Position numbers and translations under genes: made by a program. From positions 62,001 through 126,000 of the forward strand of contig CAWIJO010000001.1 of the NCBI GenBank assembly GCA_963836355.1: 64,000 bases of DNA, read 5' to 3'. Below the pieces are notes generated by a model. The model was not told the origin of the DNA. It worked only from the letters and a program-made list of their open reading frames with translations, and made no database searches. The DNA is from Palsa-506 sp963836355 (GTDB lineage: Bacteria > Actinomycetota > Actinomycetes > Streptosporangiales > Streptosporangiaceae). Below, in pieces: positions 54,817 to 63,880 of the stretch (position 1 is its first letter; every line of letters starts with the position of its first letter).

Positions 54817-56693
54817 GAGCCTGCTGAAAAAGGTCAGTTCCTGGGGCTCTGTATGGCTGCCGAGTGCCCGCTCCGGTACCTGTGGCCAGCCCGTCTGCGC
54901 TGAGATCCAGCCCCTCCCGGTAGCCTGTGGGTCTCTGGGACACGGGCAGCCCTCGAGCCGGATCCGCTTTGAGGGCATGCCGGGCGGGCCTGTCCGCCCT
55001 GGTCAGGTGGCCAGCGCCCAGGCGCCGTCGCGGCGGGCCAGTCCCCTCCCGGTCAGGTTACGCAGGTTCAGCGCGGCGGTACGGCGCTTGAGCCAGGCGT
55101 GGTTCTTTGCGGTGCCGCGGTAGCGGAGCTTGAGCCGGCGTCCCCGCCAGGTGGCGACCTGGGCGATGGCGCGTTCCACGTTGGGCCGGTGGGCCATGTA
55201 GTCCTTGCGCAGCCCGGTGGCGGCCCAGTCAGCCCGCGCCTGCCGGAGCAGGTCGTCGCGCTCGTGCAGGACGAGCTTGCGGCCAGTCTTGCAGGTGGTG
55301 CATTGTGCCCGCAGCGGGCAGCCGCGGCACAAGACGCCGAAGGTGGCGACACGGGTGCGGCTCAAGGCGACAGTGTGCCCGGCCGGGCAGGTGACCATGC
55401 CAGCCTGCTCGTCCACGGTGAAGTCGTCGATGGTGAGCCCGCCCTGGATCGGGGCCTGTAGCGGCTTGGGCTTGATCACCGCCCGGTGCCCGGCCTTCTC
55501 TATCGCATCGCGCAGGTCACCGGTGCCGTAAGCGGAATCGCCGTACCAGGCCAGCGGGTCACCGCCGCCGCCGTTGTCACTGCCGCTGCTGGTACCGGGG
55601 GGTGCGCCGGCGCCGTCACCGGCGGCCAGGAACTCCTCCGCCACCGCCGGGTCGGAGCTCTCGGCCCCGGCGGCCCTGGTTAACTTCTCATCGGTGATGA
55701 TCCCGGTCTCCGGGTCGGCGGCCAGGTGCGCCCGGTAGCCGTCCCTGCGGGCCTCGGGGGACTTGCGGGTGTGACGGGCCTCAGGGTCCACGGTGGAGAT
55801 GGTCCGGTCTTCGGCGACCTTGCGGGCGATCCGCCACCGCCCGTCAGTCCCGTCACTGCCCTCGGCGGGCTCGACGTCCTGCCCGGCGACCAGGGCCAGC
55901 AGCGCCACCGCGGATGCGGCGCGCTCATCCAGGTCGTCGCCCTCCAGCGCGGCCACTACCGCGTTCGCGTCGTTGACCAGCGCGGACACCAGTGCCTCCT
56001 TCGCCCGGGGATCATCCCAGTCGATCTTCGGCTTGCCGGGCTCAGAGTAGTCGTGGCCCGTGCACACCCGCGCGATCTGCTCCGCCGCGCCGGGCACCTC
56101 CCGGGCCACCTTGCGGATCGCCGACACCAGCTGGGTGACGGTGTCCTGGGTGGCCACCGCATCGGCCAGGATCGTGGAGTCCACCGCCCGGCGGCGCCGG
56201 CCCCGCAGCACCCCGGTCTCCTCGATCACCATCCTGACCGAGTCGTTCACCCGGTGCGGGCGCTGCGACTTCGCGATCCGGTTCCGCCAGTACACCAGCG
56301 ACGACGGGTCAAACCCCGCATCGGCCAGCGGCGCCCCGATCGCCACCTTCCACCGCACATCGAACCGGACCGCCTCGGCGGTCTCCCGGTCCGAGAAATC
56401 ATGCAGCACCTGCAGGGTCAGCACCGCCGCCATCCGGGTGGCCGGGATCGACGGCCTGCCCACCCCCGGCGCGGCGAACAAGTCCGCATAATCGGCGTCC
56501 GGGAACATCTCGGCCCGGTGCGCGGCCAGGAACGCAAACATGCTGCCCGCCGGGATCAGGTGCCCGGCCAGCGCCGCAGCGTCCAGTAACTCCCCGCCTG
56601 CCCGCTCGAAGCCCTGCATGACTAAATCATCCCAGATGCTGGAACAACCAGCCAAGCACGCCAATGAGCGGCCCCGGGCTTTTCAGCAGGCTC
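54817..56693 (-). mobile_element. IS1182-type element with CTAG target duplication
   Basis: 14-base inverted ends, GAGCCTGCTGAAAA (54817-54830) and its complement (56680-56693), flanked on both sides by CTAG (54813-54816, 56694-56697). Removing the element with one CTAG rejoins ...REDPL-AVDDAV... of the host NB-ARC relic in frame. Transposase intact; 1877 bp. Confidence 0.88.
55003..56619 (-). CDS. IS1182-type (DDE) transposase
   Basis: 538 residues: FLAAHRAEMFPDADYADLFA, GVGRPSIPATRMAAVLTLQV, LHDFSDRETAEAV; then RAVDSTILADAVATQDTV (first Asp), WYGDSAYGTGDLRDAI (second Asp), a Cys knuckle CRGCPLRAQCTTC and RPNVERAIAQVATWRGRRLK (Glu). Different inverted repeats and low similarity to the element at 0.4-2.3 kb, so a separate IS type. 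ATG 56619 is chosen; an upstream in-frame ATG at 56664 is less likely. Confidence 0.9.
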   Translation of the reverse strand: MQGFERAGGELLDAAALAGHLIPAGSMFAFLAAHRAEMFPDADYADLFAAPGVGRPSIPATRMAAVLTLQVLHDFSDRETAEAVRFDVRWKVAIGAPLADAGFDPSSLVYWRNRIAKSQRPHRVNDSVRMVIEETGVLRGRRRRAVDSTILADAVATQDTVTQLVSAIRKVAREVPGAAEQIARVCTGHDYSEPGKPKIDWDDPRAKEALVSALVNDANAVVAALEGDDLDERAASAVALLALVAGQDVEPAEGSDGTDGRWRIARKVAEDRTISTVDPEARHTRKSPEARRDGYRAHLAADPETGIITDEKLTRAAGAESSDPAVAEEFLAAGDGAGAPPGTSSGSDNGGGGDPLAWYGDSAYGTGDLRDAIEKAGHRAVIKPKPLQAPIQGGLTIDDFTVDEQAGMVTCPAGHTVALSRTRVATFGVLCRGCPLRAQCTTCKTGRKLVLHERDDLLRQARADWAATGLRKDYMAHRPNVERAIAQVATWRGRRLKLRYRGTAKNHAWLKRRTAALNLRNLTGRGLARRDGAWALAT

Positions 56694-57205
56694 CTAGCGG
56701 TCGATGACGCCGTCACGGCGCTGCGCCGTTACTCGCTGACCGAGCCGCTCGCCGATGGCTCGGTGTCGGTGCACCGGCTGACGGAGGCCGTCACCTTCGC
56801 GCAGCTGACTGCAGAACAAACGCGGTGGCGGCGTATTGCCAAGAGCACAGAGGATCGCGGCCTAGCGGTTCTCAAGAACGCTAAGCCAACACGCCTGACC
56901 TGCACGGACCTCGTTCGCCGGCGATGATTTAGCCACGTATCCGGCATGAGCAACGCTCCGGGAGCCAGATGGGCCGTGCTGGCATCGAGCACTCGCAAGG
57001 ACCATCACCTTTACGAGCTTTCTCAATCTGCTGTTTCCCCTGTTCAGCTGCCTTCTACTGTCCCTCTCCCCGTTCTCGTCACGCATTTACTTCCTGATCT
57101 TGTTCGCCCTGCTTGTCACCATGATCCATAGCCGTGCAGACCGTTGCATTATCTGAATGATCATGGTCAGCTCTGCGGCTGGGTGCTCTTGGAGGGAGGC
57201 AGCTG

Positions 57206-60200
57206 TTGGCCGTGGTCGTGACCGTCGCGAAGGGCTACGACCTCGGCTACGTATGGAAGAACCAGGGCCACGCCGCAGCCGAGCGGACCACCGGCGGCTA
57301 CTACATCAACGCGGCCCAGGCCGGGGAGCCGCCGGGCCAGTGGTGGGGGCCGGGCGCCGAATCGCTGGGTTTCGCCGGTGGCCAGGTGGTAGAGCGCGAG
57401 CCCTATGAGGCGGTGTACTCGCAGACGGACCCGTGGACCGGGGCAAGACTCGGGCGGCCGCGCGGCAGTTATACGAAGTTCAGCGACCATCTGGCGCGGC
57501 TGACGGCGGCTGAGCCGCATGCCACGGCCGAGCGGCTGATCGAGCTAGAGCGGGAAGCGGCGAAGGCGACCCGCCAGCCCGCCGCCTATACCGACGTGAC
57601 CGTGTCGTTTTCCAAGTCGATCTCGGTGCTGCACGCCTCGATCCGGGAAAACGGCCGCCGGGCGAGGCTGGCGGGCGATGACCGGGCGGCGGCGTACTGG
57701 GCAGGCTATGAGGAGAAGTTCCAGGAGGTTCTGCACCGGGCGAACCGGGCCGCGCTGGAGTACGCGCAGCGGTGGGCCGGGATGACGCGGACCGGCTACC
57801 ACGGGGTCCGGGTGGACGGGCAGGAGCCGGGCCGGTTCGCCGAAGCCGGCCTGGTCGTGACCTCATGGCTGCAGGGCACCAGCCGCGACGGCGACCCGCA
57901 AGATCACATCCACAACCAGATCGCCCGGATCACCCGGACAGTGAGCGATGGCCGGTGGCGGGCGCTGGACACCGCGTGCCTGCGGGAGGTGCCCGGAGCC
58001 TTGCAGGCGATCGCGGCGACGGTCGTGGAATGCGAGCTGACGCGCGAGTTCGGCGTGGCCTGGGTTCCGCGGCCGGACGGGCGCGGCAACGAGATCGACG
58101 GGATCACCCGCGCGCAGATGGACGCCTACTCCACCCGCACCGCCGCGGTGCACGAAAAGGAACGCGAGCTCGCGCGGGCGTGGGAGCGCAGGCACGGGCG
58201 TGCGCCGAATTCGCGTGAGCTGTTCTACCTCGCGCAAAAAGCAACCCTGCGATCACGCCGGGACAAAGACGCGGGCGAGATCGACTGGGACGCGCTGGCC
58301 CGCCGCTGGGACGCGGCCATCGGCGGCGAGCTGGCCAGCATCGCCCCGGCCGTCTCAGTCATGCACGGCCCGGGCGCCGATGGCGAGACGCTCGTTGGCC
58401 GCCGTGAGCCGGCCCGGACGCTGTCGCGGGACGCCTTGGTGCGCGCGGCGCAGAAGGCGCTGTGCCTGGTGTCCGAGAAACGTCCCACCTGGACCCGGCA
58501 CCACCTGCTGAAACAGCTCGCTCTGGTCATGCCGGCCGAGACCCGGAACCTGGCACCTGCATCTGCCGAGGCGCTGCTGGAGAAGATGGCCGATGAGGCG
58601 CTGTCCGGGCGCATTGAGCCGGTCGTCTGCGTGAGCGCGCCTGAGTGGCCGCCACTGCCGGCGTCGCTGCGGCGTGAGCTGGATGATGGCAGCATCTACA
58701 CGCGGCCTGGTCTCACGCGGTATGCGACAGTCGCGCAGTTGTCCGCCGAGGAGCGATTGGTCGCGCAGGCGCAAGCGCAGCGGGCGCCGCATCTGCCGCG
58801 CGAGCTGGCGGCACGCCATCTCGGCGCTGACGCGGCGGTGCTGGAGGCGCAGCTACGGGAACGCGCGCAGGATGCACGCGAGCGCGTGACGCGGCGCGGG
58901 CTGAGGCTGGACCAGGCCGCCGCCGTGTACCACGTGCTCACCTCCAGCCGTACCGCGGAGGTGATCGTCGGGCCTGCGGGCACTGGCAAGACCCGTGTCC
59001 TGGCCGCCGCGGCGCAGGCCTGGGCGGCGCAGCACGGCGAGGGGCGGGTGTTCGGCACCGCCACTTCGCAGAACGCCGCTAACGAGCTGCGCAAGGCCGG
59101 CGTGGCGGTGACGGCCAACACGACCCGGCTGCTGGCCGGCATCCGGCGCGGCCGGATCCCGGCGGGCTCGCTGATCCTGGCCGATGAGGGCTCCATGATC
59201 TCCCTGCAGCACCTCTCGGCGCTCGTCAGCCACGCCGCGGCGAACGGGTGCAAGGTAGTGCTCGCCGGGGATCAGGAGCAGCTCGCGGCCGTCGAGGGCG
59301 GCGGCGCGATGATGCTGCTCGCTGACCGCCTGGGATATGTGCAGCTCGCCGAGCCGGTCCGGTTCGCCGCGCAGTGGGAACGGGACGCCTCGCTGCGGCT
59401 GCGCGCCGGGGACCAGACCGCGCTCGATGACTACGATCAGCACTGCCGGATCTGTGGCGCCCCGCCCGATGAGGCCATGGACCAGGCCGTCAAGGCATAC
59501 ATAGCGAGCTACCTGTCCGGCCATGACGTGATCCTGTCGGCCGCGGAGTGGGCACGCTGCCGGGAACTATCCCGGCGGATCCGCGGCGACCTGATCCATC
59601 TTGGCCTGGTCGACGGCGGCCAGGCCGTGCCGATAGCAGAAGGCGCGCAGGCCTCGGCCGGTGACCTGATCATCTGCCGCGACAACGATCACGACACCGC
59701 GGTCGGCGAACCCGGCCGGGGCCTGGCCAACGGCGACGTCCTGCGGATCGAGGCCATCACCCCGGGCGGCATCCAGGTCCGCCGCCTGATCGACCCCGAC
59801 CCTGCCACCGGCGCCCGCCGCTTCACCAGCCACACGTTCTGCTACAACGGCTACCGCACGGCGGACCTGGCTTACGCGATCACTGGGCATTCTGCGCAAG
59901 GCGGCACGGTGCACACTGGGCTCACGCTGGTCACCGGTAGCGAAACCCGGCAATGGCTGTACTCAGCGCTGGCCCGCGGCACCGCGAACAACATGGCATT
60001 CGTGTTCACCACACCGCCGAAGGCCGCCGACCCGCAGCCGGGCACCCGCCCCGCACCAGAGCTGGAACGCTACGAACGCATCCGCCGCGAGCGCGAAGGC
60101 TTCCTGCCAGCCCCGCCAGAACAAGGACCGGTCGGCCAGGATCCGCGTGAGCCCGGCGCTGTGCTCAGCGACGTGCTCATGCGAGACGGCTCGGAGATGT

Positions 60201-61582
60201 CCGCGTCCGAGACGCGGCGGCGCAGCCTGGCCAACGCCGACCATCTCGGCGTCCTGAACGCGATCTGGACCGCGGAAACCCAGACAGCGCACAACTCCCG
60301 CTACCACGACCTCGTCCTGGCCGCTCTCCCGCCCGGATACCGCCAGGAACTGGCCTACCAGGCCAGATGGCTGTACCGGACGCTACGGACCGCCGAACTG
60401 GCCGGCCTGGATCCCGCCGACGTCATCCGCCGCGCCGTCGAGTCCCGCGACCTGGCCGGCGCCCGCGATATCGCCAGCATCCTCGACGCCCGGATCCGTC
60501 AGCATGCCCAGTCACTACAGCCGCAACCGCAGGGCCCATGGGCCGGCCGCGTGCCGCAGGTCGACGATCTCGAACGCCAGGCCTACCTGACTGAACTCGC
60601 CGCGATGATGGACCACCGCAAGCAACGCCTCGGCCAGCACGCCGCCGACCACCCGCCCGCATGGGCGGTCAAGGCCCTCGGACGCGTCCCCGCCCACGGG
60701 CCAGCCCGGCAGGAATGGCAGCACAAAGCATCCTCTATCGGCGCCTACCGGGAGATGTACGGCTACGACCATCCCGCCGACCCGATCGGCCCCCAGCCCG
60801 CCGCCGACTCCCCCGACATGCACGCCGCCTGGCACGAGGCATTCCTCGCCCTCGGCCCACCCGGCGGGCCCGATGTCCGCGGCATGCCCGATGGCAGGCT
60901 ATGGCTCATCCGCGACACCTACGCCACCGAAACCAGATGGGCACCCCGGCACGTCGGCAGGGAACTACGGCTGGCCAGGCTCGGTGCATACAACGCGGAC
61001 CGCGACGCGATACGCACCGGGGCGGAAGCAGAAGCCGCCCGTAAGCAAGGCAACCACGAGCGAGCGGACCGCCATCAATTCTGGGCTGCCGCCTACCAGG
61101 CGATGGGCCGCCGTTACCGCGAGCAGGAAGAAACGTTCGCCGCCACCATGCAAGACCGCCGCGAGTGGGAACACGCCACTGAGCGCTCCCGCCACCTCGC
61201 CATCGCCGCCGACGCCGAACTCCGCAGGCGTCATCCCGACCAGACAATCGAGCCCCTCCGGTCCGACGAACCCGCCCCCGTAAGCGAAACCGGCCGCGAG
61301 GAACTGACCCTCACCCCCGGCCAGGACATCGGCCAGCTGGCGCAATGGATCCAGGACCTGGCCGCCCAGCGCAAGGCCTTCTGCGAGAAACTCGACGAAC
61401 GCCAAACTCTCAAGGTCCCCAGCGATGACCCGGACTGGGAAGGCTTCGGCCTGGCCTTCCCGTCCCCGGCTGCACCAGACAAAGACACGATCCTGCAGCC
61501 ACCGAAACCGCAGATCACTCCATCAGCGAAGATCCTTCAACTCGCCCGGGAACGAGACGCCGCACCCGAGGCCGCTGACTAA
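57206..61582 (+). CDS. MobF-type relaxase-helicase (TraA/TrwC-like)
   Basis: 1458 residues. The relaxase domain starts AVVVTVAKGYDLGYVWKNQG with AAERTTGGYYINAAQAGEPP; the metal site is GDPQDHIHNQIARITRTV (His pair). The RecD-like helicase domain has LDQAAAVYHVLTSSRTAEVI, VGPAGTGKTRVLAAAAQ (Walker A), SLILADEGSMIS (Walker B) and GHSAQGGTVHTGLTLV. A long C-terminal tail (about 900-1458) is charged and helical. TTG 57206 follows GGAGGGAGG at the right distance. It nicks at oriT and unwinds DNA for transfer; no oriT could be located. It is intact, unlike the coupling protein at 39-44 kb. Confidence 0.92.
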   Translation: MAVVVTVAKGYDLGYVWKNQGHAAAERTTGGYYINAAQAGEPPGQWWGPGAESLGFAGGQVVEREPYEAVYSQTDPWTGARLGRPRGSYTKFSDHLARLTAAEPHATAERLIELEREAAKATRQPAAYTDVTVSFSKSISVLHASIRENGRRARLAGDDRAAAYWAGYEEKFQEVLHRANRAALEYAQRWAGMTRTGYHGVRVDGQEPGRFAEAGLVVTSWLQGTSRDGDPQDHIHNQIARITRTVSDGRWRALDTACLREVPGALQAIAATVVECELTREFGVAWVPRPDGRGNEIDGITRAQMDAYSTRTAAVHEKERELARAWERRHGRAPNSRELFYLAQKATLRSRRDKDAGEIDWDALARRWDAAIGGELASIAPAVSVMHGPGADGETLVGRREPARTLSRDALVRAAQKALCLVSEKRPTWTRHHLLKQLALVMPAETRNLAPASAEALLEKMADEALSGRIEPVVCVSAPEWPPLPASLRRELDDGSIYTRPGLTRYATVAQLSAEERLVAQAQAQRAPHLPRELAARHLGADAAVLEAQLRERAQDARERVTRRGLRLDQAAAVYHVLTSSRTAEVIVGPAGTGKTRVLAAAAQAWAAQHGEGRVFGTATSQNAANELRKAGVAVTANTTRLLAGIRRGRIPAGSLILADEGSMISLQHLSALVSHAAANGCKVVLAGDQEQLAAVEGGGAMMLLADRLGYVQLAEPVRFAAQWERDASLRLRAGDQTALDDYDQHCRICGAPPDEAMDQAVKAYIASYLSGHDVILSAAEWARCRELSRRIRGDLIHLGLVDGGQAVPIAEGAQASAGDLIICRDNDHDTAVGEPGRGLANGDVLRIEAITPGGIQVRRLIDPDPATGARRFTSHTFCYNGYRTADLAYAITGHSAQGGTVHTGLTLVTGSETRQWLYSALARGTANNMAFVFTTPPKAADPQPGTRPAPELERYERIRREREGFLPAPPEQGPVGQDPREPGAVLSDVLMRDGSEMSASETRRRSLANADHLGVLNAIWTAETQTAHNSRYHDLVLAALPPGYRQELAYQARWLYRTLRTAELAGLDPADVIRRAVESRDLAGARDIASILDARIRQHAQSLQPQPQGPWAGRVPQVDDLERQAYLTELAAMMDHRKQRLGQHAADHPPAWAVKALGRVPAHGPARQEWQHKASSIGAYREMYGYDHPADPIGPQPAADSPDMHAAWHEAFLALGPPGGPDVRGMPDGRLWLIRDTYATETRWAPRHVGRELRLARLGAYNADRDAIRTGAEAEAARKQGNHERADRHQFWAAAYQAMGRRYREQEETFAATMQDRREWEHATERSRHLAIAADAELRRRHPDQTIEPLRSDEPAPVSETGREELTLTPGQDIGQLAQWIQDLAAQRKAFCEKLDERQTLKVPSDDPDWEGFGLAFPSPAAPDKDTILQPPKPQITPSAKILQLARERDAAPEAAD

Positions 61583-61629
61583 CGGCAGACCCGGGGCGCA
61601 TCATGGTGGAAGTGAGGAGGTGCCCGGCC

Positions 61630-62058
61630 ATGCCCGCCATCGAGATCCCCGACCCGCTGCCGCCGGCGATCACTCTGCCCCGCACGGTCGTCGAATTCGC
61701 CATCGAACAGCATCTCGAAGAGCTCGGCGACTCCGGCCTCGTCGCACGCACCTGGCAATGGATCCTGCACGGAGGCGGAAGCGGGCCAATCAGCCACATG
61801 AACTGGACGCAGTTCGACGGTGACGGACCGCCGTCAGCCGCCACGCTGGCCGCAGAGAGCACCGCCGATGAGCCCCCGCTGTTCCCTCGCACCCCGTGGG
61901 CCGAACTCAACAAGGCCCGGTTCATCTGCTGGTGGTGCACCGCCAGCCCCGAAGATGACGTACCACTGCGGTACCACCCCTGGGACGCGGCGCCCGCTCC
62001 CGTCTCCGCCGAGGACGGGTCAGTCACCGTCACCATGCGCGAGGTACGCGACGGCTGA
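61630..62058 (+). CDS. hypothetical protein after the relaxase
   Basis: 142 residues, not recognised: MPAIEIPDPLPPAITLPRTV, VEFAIEQHLEELGDSGLVAR, TWQWILHGGGSGPIS, then a Trp-rich FICWWCTASPEDD. GAGGAGG lies about 10 bases before the ATG. 47 bases after the relaxase stop on the same strand, so likely cotranscribed and possibly a transfer accessory protein. Confidence 0.6.
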   Translation: MPAIEIPDPLPPAITLPRTVVEFAIEQHLEELGDSGLVARTWQWILHGGGSGPISHMNWTQFDGDGPPSAATLAAESTADEPPLFPRTPWAELNKARFICWWCTASPEDDVPLRYHPWDAAPAPVSAEDGSVTVTMREVRDG

Positions 62059-62125
62059 ACGCCGACGGCGGGCGGCCACCGGCCGTCATCGGCTCGCGCC
62101 TACCTTGTGGCACGAAACTAAGGGA

Positions 62126-62151
62126 CCCCTCCGTCCCCAGCATCGGAGGGG
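62126..62151 (+). terminator. hairpin terminator after the relaxase unit
   Basis: CCCCTCCG (62126-62133), a 10-base loop, CGGAGGGG (62144-62151), followed by GTTCTTCC. An 8-bp GC stem about 70 bases past the last gene of the relaxase unit. Confidence 0.7.
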
Positions 62152-62159
62152 GTTCTTCC

Positions 62160-62650
62160 GCTCAACAGCCAAGCGCGAGGCTGGATTCCCTTGATGACGG
62201 TCAAGCCCTCAGAAGAGCACCCGTGTCAGCCGGGCTCGCCCGGATCCCTCTGTATGGTCGATGAAGGCAGCCTTCCAGCCAGCCTCGAATCCTTCGCAGA
62301 GCTGACCATGATCATCAGGTGCTGCATGCGTGTGTAGTAGAAACCAAGCGAAACTGCGGATGGCAGAGGAGATGGAATCGTGCAGGATGCAAGATCATGA
62401 GCAGTGCGTAGAGATTCGTGGTATGGCTTGAAAAGTGCAGGCACGCGCGGTACTACGCGGGGGCACCGCTCTGATGGACCGCACCGACACCGCGCAGGCC
62501 TGACCGTGCCAGCAGTTGCAGTCAACCCGCGAGTCAACCAAAACCGGCAGTGCCCCAGACGGAACTCCCTCGCGGGCTACCAAATAAGCGTTAGTTTCGG
62601 TGCGCCGCCGTATTCTGAACGACTTGCCTTAAACCAAAACGGAGGCATCC
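62160..62650. other. intergenic region before BREX
   Basis: No gene seen. AGTCAACC occurs twice with a 12-base period (62520-62527 and 62532-62539), an arrangement like the integrase-arm-type repeats near 15.6 and 21.1 kb but of different sequence. CGGAGG before 62651 is the ribosome site of brxA, whose promoter must lie here. Confidence 0.4.
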
Positions 62651-63280
62651 ATGGCAGGGGAGATCGCACGAGCATCGCGTTATGCGCTCTCGTTCACCAG
62701 CGGCGCCCTCCTCATGCGAGAAGCTGTCATCGCTGCGCCGCTGTACCTGCGCGAACGTGACTGGTCTAAGGTTCGAGCGCTGATCGCCGACGACAACCTC
62801 CTGCAGACTCGCACCGCCGCCTCGGGGCTCCGCCTTGCGCGCGAGGTCGCGCAGCGACTGGCCGTGCTCACCGATGACGAGATCGAGCTGCTCATGGGTG
62901 CGACTGCCACCGAGCGCGGACACCTGCTGTGGGCGGCTGCCTGCCGGCGCTATGACCTGATCGGCGAGTTTGCCGAGGAGGTCGTGCGCGAGCGGTTCCT
63001 CCTACTGACTGCGACCCTTGGATACGAGGACTTCGACAGCTTCGTGCGCGGCAAGGCCCTGTGGCACAGCGAGCTGGCTGAACTCAAGGAATCGACGCTG
63101 CGTAGGCTGCGCTCGAATGTGTTCAGGATGCTGAACGACGCGGGCCTGCTGTCCGATGGTGGCCACCTGCTCCAGGCCGTGTTTTCACCGCGTGTCGCGA
63201 GCGCCCTGGCTGCGCGCAATCCGAGTGATCTGCGGTTCTACCCGGCCAACGATGACGCCACAGGGAGGGCCGTGCGGTGA
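62651..63280 (+). CDS. brxA: BrxA-type BREX protein (DUF1819)
   Basis: 209 residues: SRYALSFTSGALLMREAVIA, APLYLRERDWSKVRALIADD, NLLQTRTAASGLRLAREVAQ, RL begins the DUF1819/BrxA family; LWAAACRRYDLIGEFAEEVV and RSNVFRMLNDAGLL follow. BrxA is a small DNA-binding protein and first gene of type 1 BREX phage-defence operons. CGGAGG supports the ATG. Its stop overlaps the brxB start (GTGA). Confidence 0.9.
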   Translation: MAGEIARASRYALSFTSGALLMREAVIAAPLYLRERDWSKVRALIADDNLLQTRTAASGLRLAREVAQRLAVLTDDEIELLMGATATERGHLLWAAACRRYDLIGEFAEEVVRERFLLLTATLGYEDFDSFVRGKALWHSELAELKESTLRRLRSNVFRMLNDAGLLSDGGHLLQAVFSPRVASALAARNPSDLRFYPANDDATGRAVR

Positions 63281-63876
63281 CACCAACCGAGCTGTCGAGA
63301 CAGGAAGAACACTTGTTCGCGGTACTCAGCGGCAAGCGGTTCGTCCAGATGGAAGGCCTGAGCAACGAGGTGCCGTTCTTCATCTACCCCTACGACCCCG
63401 AGGACGCCCTCGCGGTCGCGGGGTCCAAGAAGCGCATCAAGAACCGGCTCGCCAACAAGGGCATCGAGGTCCGCGAGATCAACCTCTACGACCTGTCGGT
63501 GGAGATCCTCAAGGATCGCGGGGTCTGGGATCGCCTGCTCGCCCTCGAACCGGAGCAGGACAAGACTGACTTCCGCGAGTTGCTCCAGGGGATGCTCGAC
63601 CCGCAGCTCCACATCGCACCCGCGATCCGCGCCAATCTCGCCGAAGGCGACTTCGACATCTTCTTCCTCACCGGTATCGGCGAGGTCTTCCCGTACATCC
63701 GCTCGCACAACGTGCTCAATAATTTGCAGAGCGTTGTGACGGGCAAGCCGATGCTCATGTTCTTTCCTGGCCGCTACGAGCAGTCCGACACGTTGGGGTC
63801 GTCCCTGGTGCTGTTCGGGCGACTCAAGGACGACCAGTACTACCGAGCCAAGAACATCTTGGAACAGGAGGCTTGA
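63277..63876 (+). CDS. brxB: BrxB-type BREX protein (DUF1788)
   Basis: 199 residues: FVQMEGLSNEVPFFIYPYDP, EDALAVAGSKKRIKNRLANK, GIEVREINLYDLSVEILKDR; then FDIFFLTGIGEVFPYIRSHN, VLNNLQSVVTGKPMLMFFPG. This is DUF1788/BrxB, a core type 1 BREX component of unknown biochemistry. It starts with GTG inside the brxA stop and ends four bases before brxC. Confidence 0.92.
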   Translation: MTPTELSRQEEHLFAVLSGKRFVQMEGLSNEVPFFIYPYDPEDALAVAGSKKRIKNRLANKGIEVREINLYDLSVEILKDRGVWDRLLALEPEQDKTDFRELLQGMLDPQLHIAPAIRANLAEGDFDIFFLTGIGEVFPYIRSHNVLNNLQSVVTGKPMLMFFPGRYEQSDTLGSSLVLFGRLKDDQYYRAKNILEQEA

Positions 63877-63880
63877 CTCG

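Larger units (their letters stand above)
54130..56930 (+). pseudogene. NB-ARC/TPR protein relics, split by an IS
   Basis: Pieces in different frames: DDPRYPDTWPAYAALLPRTQ and VAAAHALIWQILDVHERVLA (TPR part, about 54210-54480, with an internal stop); GGLPLLLEQAAAYMLATGLD, LASYSGLF (NB-ARC part, about 54495-54600); and LLPLREDPL, which continues after the IS at 56694 as AVDDAVTALRRYSLTEPLAD, GSVSVHRLTEAV. The TPR part comes before the NB-ARC part, the reverse of the usual order, so two truncated genes may lie side by side. Non-functional. Confidence 0.6.
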
